5,001 bases of DNA from Lachnospiraceae bacterium (lineage in GTDB: Bacteria > Bacillota_A > Clostridia > Lachnospirales > Lachnospiraceae): positions 1 through 5,001 of the forward strand of contig JAILCT010000101.1 of the NCBI GenBank assembly GCA_024690425.1. The letters are read 5' to 3'. Numbering within the stretch: position 1 is the stretch's first letter; each line of letters begins with the position of its first letter. Below the pieces are notes generated by a model, which saw only the letters and a program-made list of their open reading frames with translations, was not told where the DNA came from and did not search any database. Shown here in pieces: positions 1 to 4,743 of the stretch. Made by a program: the position numbers and the translations under genes.

Positions 1-101
1 TGGATGTTATCGTTCAGAGCAAGATAAGTACCGCTAAGAGGCAGTGTGATGATGCCATAAGGCAGGTAGAAACAATAAGAAAAAGGCTTGTGGCTATATA
101 A
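1..101 (+). CDS. C-terminal end of an unidentified upstream protein (partial)
   Basis: One frame is open from base 3 to a TAA at 99-101 and gives the last 32 residues of a protein whose start lies left of the window. The visible tail is charged and probably helical (Lys/Arg/Gln/Glu rich, with VETIRKRL near the end), which suggests a terminal amphipathic or coiled-coil helix. The other two forward frames are stopped within the first 36 bases. The strong terminator that follows at 125-163 supports this being a genuine gene end. The spacing of charged residues loosely recalls the C-terminal helix of TelA-type toxic anion resistance proteins, but the stretch is too short and compositionally biased to support that name. 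The family is left open. Confidence 0.6.
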   Translation, partial: DVIVQSKISTAKRQCDDAIRQVETIRKRLVAI

Positions 102-124
102 TAACCAGAAAATTTAATAAGTGC

Positions 125-163
125 AAAGCAGGCCGTATTCCGTGAAGGAACGGTCTGTTTTTG
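125..163 (+). terminator. Rho-independent terminator after the upstream gene
   Basis: CAGGCCGT (129-136) pairs with ACGGTCTG (150-157) with one G-U pair. AAAG before it can pair with the following T's, extending the stem to about 12 bp around a 13-nt loop. A run of five T's (158-162) follows. It lies 23 nt after the stop at 101, so it should end transcription of the left-hand gene and separate it from the J-domain gene. Its right arm and T-tract share 19 identical bases with the second terminator at 1410-1448. Confidence 0.85.
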
Positions 164-198
164 TATGCCAACACATGTTAAAATATCTTTATATTACG

Positions 199-204
199 TA
201 TAAA
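199..204 (+). promoter_or_regulatory. Possible -10 box for the J-domain gene
   Basis: TATAAA at 199-204 lies in the AT-rich part of the 177-nt gap between the upstream gene and the J-domain gene. No convincing -35 box sits 16-18 nt upstream; TGTTAA at 176-181 is the best candidate and is poor. The terminator at 125-163 means the J-domain gene needs a promoter in this gap, so the call rests on position as much as on sequence. The leader would be about 65-70 nt. No riboswitch-like fold is evident in it. Confidence 0.25.
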
Positions 205-278
205 AATATTGATACCAAAGTTCAGGAGTCAGATGGGAAAACATCCGGCAGAAAACATAATAGAAACAGGGCTGCTCT

Positions 279-1151
279 ATGGATAGACAGGAAGCATACA
301 GTTTATTAGGAGTTGAATCAGGTGACAGGTTAAGAGATGTAAGGCGTAAGTACCATCTTCTTATGCATCTACATCATCCGGATGTACTGTCCGGAAATGG
401 GAATACAGATACTGCAAGGAAACTTAACGAAGCCTTCGAGATCATAAAAAGAGAAGGGATATCCTCTGGGATCAAGATCGTTGACTGGGGGATAGGCGAG
501 AATGCTGCTGCATACTGCAAAAGAAAGTTGTACATGGAAGATAACCTTTTTGGCGATGAGATCGTAGTAGATACCGGTGCGTATGGGAAATACTATTGGC
601 AGCCGGATATGGAATCATTCGGGATGCTGCTCAAGAGTTTGGGAGAAGCTGTAAACGGTCTCCTTGATGGCTCCGGCACTCACCGCATTACGAAAGCAAA
701 ACTCCTGCATCTTTTGATACAGGAATTCATCGATCCATATGAATGTATAGGGCTTCTATATCCGTATGATGAAGATGAAGGGTCTGTCTTACACACCTAT
801 CGGATAAAGTGTCAGATAAAGCCGATGGCAAAGGATGCAGACAGACTGATTGATGGGGAGACGCCGGAAATAAAGGTAAAGGACAGCAGGCTGCATATAG
901 TCATTGATTCCAAAGTAGCAGGACAGATTGTGTTTGAAGAGGATAGTTTATTCTATCTTGTTACGCCTTTATTCCTGCAGAAGGCGGCAAATGCCGAACT
1001 TCAGATAGAAGGTGTTAGAAATACGCGTAAATCTTATATGGATGCAACAATGATCCTGCATGTTGATCGATCGAAGAAGAAGGATATGACGGAAAAGATA
1101 AATGAAGAGATAACAAGAACGCTTAAGAGGAAAGATGAAGACGGATTTTGA
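279..1151 (+). CDS. J-domain protein with unrecognised C-terminal region
   Basis: This 290-residue protein has a J-domain at residues 1-60: YSLLGV near the start (helix I), a basic helix II (residues 17-29), the HPD tripeptide at 33-35, and a helix III segment ending near residue 57 (KLNEAFEIIKRE). J-domains bind Hsp70/DnaK and stimulate its ATPase through HPD, so it is probably a cytoplasmic class C-type co-chaperone or a protein recruiting DnaK to a specific client. The Gly/Phe and zinc-finger regions of true DnaJ are absent. Residues 60-290 match no family I recognise: an aromatic-rich part near 105-118, a Leu-rich helix near 150-165, and a lysine-rich tail. There is no signal peptide or membrane segment. 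ATG at 279 is chosen because the J-domain starts there and the second copy's homology also begins there; AGGG at 268-271 is a modest ribosome binding site 7 nt upstream. The stop overlaps the methyltransferase start by 17 nt. Confidence 0.85.
   Translation: MDRQEAYSLLGVESGDRLRDVRRKYHLLMHLHHPDVLSGNGNTDTARKLNEAFEIIKREGISSGIKIVDWGIGENAAAYCKRKLYMEDNLFGDEIVVDTGAYGKYYWQPDMESFGMLLKSLGEAVNGLLDGSGTHRITKAKLLHLLIQEFIDPYECIGLLYPYDEDEGSVLHTYRIKCQIKPMAKDADRLIDGETPEIKVKDSRLHIVIDSKVAGQIVFEEDSLFYLVTPLFLQKAANAELQIEGVRNTRKSYMDATMILHVDRSKKKDMTEKINEEITRTLKRKDEDGF
1127..1130 (+). promoter_or_regulatory. Ribosome binding site of the methyltransferase inside the J-protein gene
   Basis: GAGG lies 4 nt before the ATG at 1135, within the last codons of the J-domain gene. 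With the 17-nt overlap this is the usual arrangement for translational coupling. It supports 1135 as the native methyltransferase start. The second copy has lost this spacing: there AAGG abuts the equivalent ATG. Confidence 0.6.
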
Positions 1152-1409
1152 GGATTATCTCATAGATGCAAAACTGCATATCGAAACTACCGGAAGGAAT
1201 GACAGTTTTTCAACAGCCCATCTATACCCATATGAGCCGACATTTTACCCTGTACTTGACCGCCTGATCGAAAGCGGATATATAGGCAGGGAAGACCTGA
1301 TTCTTGATTATGGCAGCGGTAAGGGCAGGGTACCTATATACCTTAGCCATAAGATCGGATGCAGGACTATAGGCGTTGAACTTATGGACGAGTTTTATGA
1401 AAATGCTTT

Positions 1410-1448
1410 AAACAGGCCGATTTTACTTATAGGAACGGTCTGTTTTTG
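1410..1448 (+). terminator. Rho-independent terminator inside the truncated methyltransferase frame
   Basis: AAACAGGCCG (1410-1419) pairs with CGGTCTGTTT (1436-1445) with one G-U pair, giving about 10 bp around a 16-nt loop, with five T's at 1443-1447. The 19 bases from the 3' part of the loop through the T-tract are identical to those of the terminator at 125-163. It sits exactly where homology between the two methyltransferase copies ends. It was therefore probably brought in with the glycosidase as the terminator of that gene's former upstream neighbour. Confidence 0.8.
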
Positions 1449-1460
1449 TGTCTTCGCGCA

Positions 1461-1469
1461 TGATAAAAT
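1461..1469 (+). promoter_or_regulatory. Candidate extended -10 promoter for the glycoside hydrolase
   Basis: TGATAAAAT fits the extended -10 pattern TGnTAnAAT and lies between the terminator and the glycosidase start. No good -35 box is present: the T-rich terminator tail occupies that position, with TTTTTG at 1443-1448 only 15 nt away. Transcription would start near 1476, leaving a leader of about 27 nt that includes the ribosome binding site. A promoter is expected here because the terminator should block read-through from the left. Confidence 0.35.
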
Positions 1470-1486
1470 GTAAACAAGTAATACAT

Positions 1487-1494
1487 GGGAAAGG
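1487..1494 (+). promoter_or_regulatory. Ribosome binding site that decides the glycosidase start
   Basis: GGGAAAGG ends 8 nt before the ATG at 1503. The earlier in-frame ATG at 1485 has no Shine-Dalgarno-like sequence before it and itself overlaps this site. The start at 1503 also places the conserved first strand of the family (YRQIHLDFHTSP) near the N-terminus, so 1503 is preferred. Confidence 0.6.
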
Positions 1495-1502
1495 ATGCTT
1501 AC

Positions 1503-3503
1503 ATGAAAAAAGAATTGCCATACAGACAGATACATCTGGATTTTCATACATCGCCATATATAAAAGGTATTGGTGAGAATTTTGACAGCAGGGAGTTTAT
1601 TAAAACTCTGAAAGATGCACATGTTAATTCCATCAATCTGTTTGCTAAATGTCATCACGGTATGTATTACTATCCGACTAAGATAGGAACCATGCATCCA
1701 AACCTTACATTCGATCTTTTCGGTGAGCAGATAAAGGCATGTAAGGAGAATGATATAAGAGCGCTGGCTTATACATGCGTTTCATGGAATGAGGATTGGG
1801 CAGACAGACATCCCGAATGGCTTACTGTTGATCAAAACGGTATTATCGGTGTAAAAAAACCATTTGATGCTTCGTTTTATTCATGGCGGCATATATGTCA
1901 CAATAACAAGGATTATCAGGCCGTGCTGCGTAAAGAGTTTAAGGAGATATATGATCTTTACCGTCCTGACGGGTTCTGGATCGACATCATTCAGGGTAAG
2001 AAATGCATCTGTAAAACCTGCATGACGGATATGAGAGCCATGGGACTAAATCCTGAAAAAGAAGAAGATGTCAACCGCTTTGACAGGATAAGCGAAACCC
2101 GGTTCTGCCGGGATATGTACAAATATATAAAATCACTCGATAGTGATCTTGAGATATATTTCAACTCCCTGCCGTACCGGCTTGATGATGGCGAGGATAC
2201 GGAAGCTTCATCTGTAGAAAAGAGGAGATATTTTGATTTTATCGATATAGAATCACTTCCGAGTGAGCAGTGGGGATATACACATTTTTCCGTTGCGGTA
2301 AATTATCTTAATAAATATGATACAGATATATGCATGATGAATGGTAAGTTCCATACGGCATGGGGTGATTTTGGCTCAATAAGGAATAAGACGGCACTTG
2401 AGTATGAGTGTCTGAGAGCCATAGCAAACGGAGCGCGAGTATGTGTCGGTGACCAGCTCCACCCATCGGGAAGGATGGATAAGCCTGTATATGAAAGGAT
2501 AGGTGAGGTTTTCACTAAGATAGAAGCTTTGGAGCCATGGCTGCATGGCACTGAAAAGGTGAGCGAAATTGGGGTTATCATCCCCGCAAAAGCAGGATAC
2601 GATGAAAAACCGGAATCTGTTCAGAGCATAGAAGGAGTATACCGTATCCTATCGGAATTACATTTACTGTTTGATTATGTTAATATCCGGGATCCATTTG
2701 ATAAATACAAGCTTCTCATACTGCCCGATCAGGTGGAATTAAGCTCTGATACAGTCGGAAAGATAGATAAGTATGTGGAAAACGGCGGAAAGATATTGAT
2801 GACGGGAAGCTCCGGACTAAAGGGCGGAAGATCGCAGATCTCATCAATGGAGGTCAAACATCTTGGTAAAAGCAGCCATGCTCAGCAGTATATAAGGCTT
2901 GATGAGAACTATTTTGAAGGTATTCCCAATATAGATCATGTTCTCTATGATGCCGGAGAGAGAGTTACGGGAGAAGGTGGCGTCCTTGCGAGGATCGTCG
3001 AACCGTATTTTGAAAGGACTTATGACAGATTCTGTTCGCACAGGCAGACACCTTCAAGCCTAGAAACCAATGGTGAGGCTGGAATTCTTCGTTGTCAAGG
3101 CGGCATTTATATAAGTTTTCCGGTTTTTCGTCTTTATAGTGAATATGCATATACGATTTACAGGGATATACTGGAAAAATGTTTGCGTGAACTTATCGAT
3201 ACCCCTTGCATAAAGACCAATCTTCCTGCCATAACTGAATTGACCCTTCGCAGTAATGACATGGGCTACATCCTGCATATGCTTAATTATGTGATCACAA
3301 GAAAAGCAAAGGTTATGGATACCATAGAAGAGAAGTTCATGGTATGCGACAGGAAAATATGGATCAATACCGGGAAATGTCCAAAGAGGATACTTAAGAT
3401 CCCGCAGAAAACAGAGATCTCATTTGAATTTGATGGCGGATATACCTGTATCGGAATAGAGAAAGAAGCCGGATATACAGGATACACAATAGAGCTTGAA
3501 TAA
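1503..3503 (+). CDS. GHL6-type glycoside hydrolase, GH151-like (candidate alpha-L-fucosidase)
   Basis: A complete 666-residue protein without a signal peptide or membrane segment, so it probably acts in the cytoplasm on imported oligosaccharides. Residues about 7-345 form a TIM-barrel catalytic domain of the GHL6 type: the opening RQIHLDFHTSP, the NLFAKCHHGMYYYP region (45-58), the RHPEW loop (102-106), DGFWIDI at 156-162 where Asp161 is the likely nucleophile by analogy with GH29-like barrels, CICKTC at 168-173, and IESLPSEQWGYTHF (249-262), where Glu250 is a possible acid/base. Residues about 354-440 (SEIGVIIPAK, then LLILPDQVELS and NGGKILMTG) resemble the beta-galactosidase trimerisation fold found after such barrels, and the C-terminal part is a beta-rich domain. 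Related GH151 enzymes are alpha-L-fucosidases, so fucoside cleavage is the best guess, but substrate specificity cannot be read from the sequence. An alternative start at 1485 adds six residues and lacks a ribosome binding site. The fused methyltransferase gene starts 8 nt after the stop, so the two are probably co-transcribed. Confidence 0.85.
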   Translation: MKKELPYRQIHLDFHTSPYIKGIGENFDSREFIKTLKDAHVNSINLFAKCHHGMYYYPTKIGTMHPNLTFDLFGEQIKACKENDIRALAYTCVSWNEDWADRHPEWLTVDQNGIIGVKKPFDASFYSWRHICHNNKDYQAVLRKEFKEIYDLYRPDGFWIDIIQGKKCICKTCMTDMRAMGLNPEKEEDVNRFDRISETRFCRDMYKYIKSLDSDLEIYFNSLPYRLDDGEDTEASSVEKRRYFDFIDIESLPSEQWGYTHFSVAVNYLNKYDTDICMMNGKFHTAWGDFGSIRNKTALEYECLRAIANGARVCVGDQLHPSGRMDKPVYERIGEVFTKIEALEPWLHGTEKVSEIGVIIPAKAGYDEKPESVQSIEGVYRILSELHLLFDYVNIRDPFDKYKLLILPDQVELSSDTVGKIDKYVENGGKILMTGSSGLKGGRSQISSMEVKHLGKSSHAQQYIRLDENYFEGIPNIDHVLYDAGERVTGEGGVLARIVEPYFERTYDRFCSHRQTPSSLETNGEAGILRCQGGIYISFPVFRLYSEYAYTIYRDILEKCLRELIDTPCIKTNLPAITELTLRSNDMGYILHMLNYVITRKAKVMDTIEEKFMVCDRKIWINTGKCPKRILKIPQKTEISFEFDGGYTCIGIEKEAGYTGYTIELE

Positions 3504-3511
3504 ATAATTAT

Positions 3512-3884
3512 ATGGATAAACAGGAAGCATACAGTCTGTTAGGAATTAAATCAGGTGATAAACTAAGGGATGTAAGGTGTAAATACCCTCTTCTTATACA
3601 TGTAAGGATGAAGACAGAATTTGACGATTATCTCACAGACGCAAAACTTCACATCGAAACTACCGGAAGGAATGACAGTTTCTCTACGAATCACCTGTAC
3701 CCATATGAGCCGACCTCATACCCTGTACTTGATCGCCTGATTGAAAGCGGTTATATAAGCAGGGAAGACACTGTTCTTGATTATGGCTGTGGTAAGGGCA
3801 GAGTATCCATATACCTTAATCATAAGATTGGATGCAGGACTATAGGTGTTGAGCTTATGGACAGATTTTATGAAGATGCCCTGA
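3512..3884 (+). repeat. Copy 2 of the duplicated J-domain/methyltransferase module (shared part)
   Basis: Bases 3512-3601 correspond to 279-368 and 3604-3884 to 1131-1411, in direct orientation. The join at 3599-3607 replaces about 760 nt of J-protein coding sequence. Homology begins at the start codon, with no resemblance upstream: copy 1 has a long leader there, copy 2 has the glycosidase's stop codon. Methyltransferase sequence beyond 3884 exists only in this copy. Confidence 0.85.
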
Positions 3885-4246
3885 AGAATGCGGACAGTTA
3901 TCTTAAGCATATGAAAGCTACAGATAATACGGATATAGAGATCGTTCATTTATCAGCTCAGAAATACGAGATCCCTGAGTCGGTGAACCGGTTTTTCTTC
4001 TTCAATCCTTTCTCAATAGCGGTATTTAAGAGTGTTATGGACAGGATGGTAGAGTCATATTATGAGAAAGAGCGCAGGATGATGATGTTTTTCTATTATC
4101 CGCAGGATGAATACATAGCATACCTTTCTACCATCGATGAGGTTATGTTTGCGGATGAAATTGATTGTACCGACTTATTCAATGAAAAAGACTCAAGAAA
4201 CAGAATAATGATATATGAGATAGGAACAAAGTTGGAAGGAAATTAA
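3512..4246 (+). CDS. SAM-dependent methyltransferase fused to a J-domain remnant (copy 2)
   Basis: This 244-residue frame begins with 30 residues matching the start of the J-domain protein at 279 (23 of 30 identical) but ends before the HPD tripeptide, so it cannot stimulate Hsp70. From Met33 it is a full methyltransferase of about 212 residues: motif I VLDYGCGKG (88-96), GVEL at the end of strand 2 (112-115), a strand running into FFFFNPFS (161-168) in the motif IV position, and a C-terminal strand-rich part ending IMIYEIG. It is probably a cytoplasmic small-molecule or protein methyltransferase; the substrate is unknown. Compared with copy 1, a net 760 nt is missing between the J and methyltransferase parts. 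The start is uncertain: ATG 3512 has no clear Shine-Dalgarno site but lies 8 nt after the glycosidase stop, which allows reinitiation, while ATG 3608 (native start) has AAGG with no spacing. The intact frame suggests the methyltransferase is still under selection or recently affected. Confidence 0.75.
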   Translation: MDKQEAYSLLGIKSGDKLRDVRCKYPLLIHVRMKTEFDDYLTDAKLHIETTGRNDSFSTNHLYPYEPTSYPVLDRLIESGYISREDTVLDYGCGKGRVSIYLNHKIGCRTIGVELMDRFYEDALKNADSYLKHMKATDNTDIEIVHLSAQKYEIPESVNRFFFFNPFSIAVFKSVMDRMVESYYEKERRMMMFFYYPQDEYIAYLSTIDEVMFADEIDCTDLFNEKDSRNRIMIYEIGTKLEGN

Positions 4247-4298
4247 TAAAGATTTTATTGATAAGTATTCTGAAATAAACAGCCAGTTACCTGATCCA

Positions 4299-4535
4299 TT
4301 ACTGACATTGATGCTGACAGAGCCGGATACAGAGCCTACCGTAAGAACAGGAGTGCAGATCCGTCACAAGAGCTATCCTAAAAGGCTCTGAGGTCTTGTC
4401 ACTTTTAAGTGTTATATGCTCTGTTACCGGGATTTCATACCATACGATCAAGAGCATAACAAGCATAAGGAATATAAAAAAAGGCTTATGGGATGATCTT
4501 TGTCTTTTTCCCGTTTCATCAAAACGCTCAAACAT
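4299..4535 (-). pseudogene. 5' fragment of a membrane-anchored metallophosphoesterase
   Basis: Reading leftward from ATG 4533-4535, the 78-codon product has a basic, polar N-terminus, one membrane segment at about residues 18-34 (FFIFLMLVMLLIVWY), then a beta strand leading to ALVTDLHSCSYG (55-66). That is the first metal-binding motif (Asp59, His61) of calcineurin-like phosphoesterases of the YkuE/YaeI kind, which are anchored at the membrane. Family members run to about 250-300 residues and need later GD, GNH and GHxH motifs; none follows. Homology stops after Gly66 (base 4338), and the last 12 codons are an unrelated Cys/Leu/Gln-rich tail. A strong ribosome binding site and a promoter-like sequence remain upstream, so the 5' end is native and the gene has lost its 3' part. 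A product might still be made as a small membrane protein but could not be a phosphoesterase. Confidence 0.75.
4317..4336. repeat. Short direct repeat at the metallophosphoesterase breakpoint
   Basis: ACAGAGCC occurs at 4317-4324 and again at 4329-4336, separated by GGAT. It lies immediately beyond the last codon that still looks like metallophosphoesterase (4338-4340). In the broken gene's frame it produces the repeated Arg-Leu-Cys residues in the nonsense tail. It may be a slippage or end-joining scar, although 8-nt repeats can occur by chance. Confidence 0.5.
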
Positions 4536-4541
4536 AATGTG

Positions 4542-4546
4542 CCTCC
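4542..4546 (-). promoter_or_regulatory. Ribosome binding site of the metallophosphoesterase fragment
   Basis: On the minus strand GGAGG lies 6 nt before the ATG at 4535, an optimal arrangement. It fixes this start and rules out the longer in-frame extension to 4706, whose upstream codons resemble nothing. Confidence 0.75.
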
Positions 4547-4557
4547 GTACAAAGGAA

Positions 4558-4586
4558 ATTCTACCACAGTAATATTGGTACAAAAA
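4558..4586 (-). promoter_or_regulatory. Candidate promoter of the metallophosphoesterase fragment
   Basis: Reading leftward, TTTTTG (4581-4586) is a weak -35 box, followed 17 nt later by TAGAAT (4558-4563). The latter is preceded by TGG, so it fits an extended -10 (TGnTAnAAT). Transcription would begin near 4551, a few bases before the GGAGG ribosome binding site, giving a very short leader. This suggests transcription into the broken gene may persist and run antisense toward the methyltransferase. Confidence 0.4.
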
Positions 4587-4705
4587 GGTTAAATTGCTAT
4601 CGCTCAATAAGGTCGACCGATGGTGATACTCTTGGATTTGTAAGATATTGCATAAGAGGTGCTTTCTTGCGTTGTGAGGTTTACCCGTTGATGTTCTTTG
4701 GATCA

Positions 4706-4720
4706 AAACTTGAAAAGTTT
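4706..4720. other. Small AT-rich hairpin downstream of the AraC-type gene
   Basis: AAACTT (4706-4711) and AAGTTT (4715-4720) form a 6-bp inverted repeat with a 3-nt loop, 24 nt past the regulator's stop on the minus strand. The stem is weak and only a short T-stretch follows, so it is a poor terminator candidate. The 208-nt gap from 4536 to 4743 otherwise holds only the candidate promoter and ribosome binding site of the metallophosphoesterase fragment; I see no gene in it. Confidence 0.3.
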
Positions 4721-4743
4721 AACGCAGAAGGAGGGTAAAGAAC

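Larger units (their letters stand above)
279..1411 (+). repeat. Copy 1 of a duplicated J-domain/methyltransferase module
   Basis: Two blocks recur downstream: 279-368 matches 3512-3601 (76 of 90 bases identical by eye), and about 1131-1411 matches 3604-3884 (79 of 92 encoded residues identical). Bases 369-1130 have no counterpart in copy 2. Homology starts at the J-domain start codon and stops at the base of the terminator stem at 1410. The divergence implies an old duplication, or acquisition of a related module, rather than a recent tandem copy. Confidence 0.85.
1135..1473 (+). pseudogene. Truncated class I SAM-dependent methyltransferase (copy 1)
   Basis: The first 92 residues are those of a SAM-dependent methyltransferase: an N-terminal lead-in, the SAM-binding glycine-rich motif I (ILDYGSGKG at about 56-64), and the acidic end of strand 2 (GVEL at 80-83). 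Compared with the intact paralogue at 3608-4246, homology ends near base 1411. The remaining 20 codons read through a terminator hairpin and encode an unrelated Cys/Phe-rich tail ending at TAA 1471-1473. Everything after strand 2 is missing, including the NPF motif region and the substrate-binding part, so the product cannot form a complete Rossmann fold and is very probably inactive. Thirteen of 92 residues differ from the second copy. The substrate of the original enzyme is unknown. It overlaps the J-domain gene, so it is probably still co-translated. Confidence 0.85.

Noticed and set aside
121..309. A 62-codon plus-strand frame starting at GTG 121
   Set aside because: It reads straight through the terminator hairpin and its T-tract, overlaps the J-domain start, has no ribosome binding site and resembles nothing.
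2303..3487. Several minus-strand open frames of 61-92 codons opposite the glycosidase
   Set aside because: They are shadows of a strongly conserved coding frame, overlap one another, and show no ribosome binding sites or recognisable motifs.
279..4246. The duplicated module as the ends of a composite transposon
   Set aside because: The repeats are protein-coding J-domain/methyltransferase sequence, diverged and partially deleted. No transposase, terminal inverted repeats or target-site duplication is visible.
4245..4391. A plus-strand open frame after the methyltransferase stop (includes QLPDPLLTLMLTEPDTEP)
   Set aside because: It has no start codon near a ribosome binding site and its second half is antisense to clearly homologous phosphoesterase codons. 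The first part could be a gene remnant, but I cannot match it to a family.
4536..4706. N-terminal extension of the phosphoesterase frame to an ATG at 4706
   Set aside because: The extension would encode His/Arg-rich, family-unlike sequence, whereas GGAGG at ideal spacing marks 4535 as the start.
4538..4738. A plus-strand open frame ending at TAA 4736-4738 (includes DTLGFVRYCIRGAF)
   Set aside because: No usable start is present except an internal ATG near the end, it overlaps the phosphoesterase promoter region, and it matches no family I know. It is within the length expected by chance.
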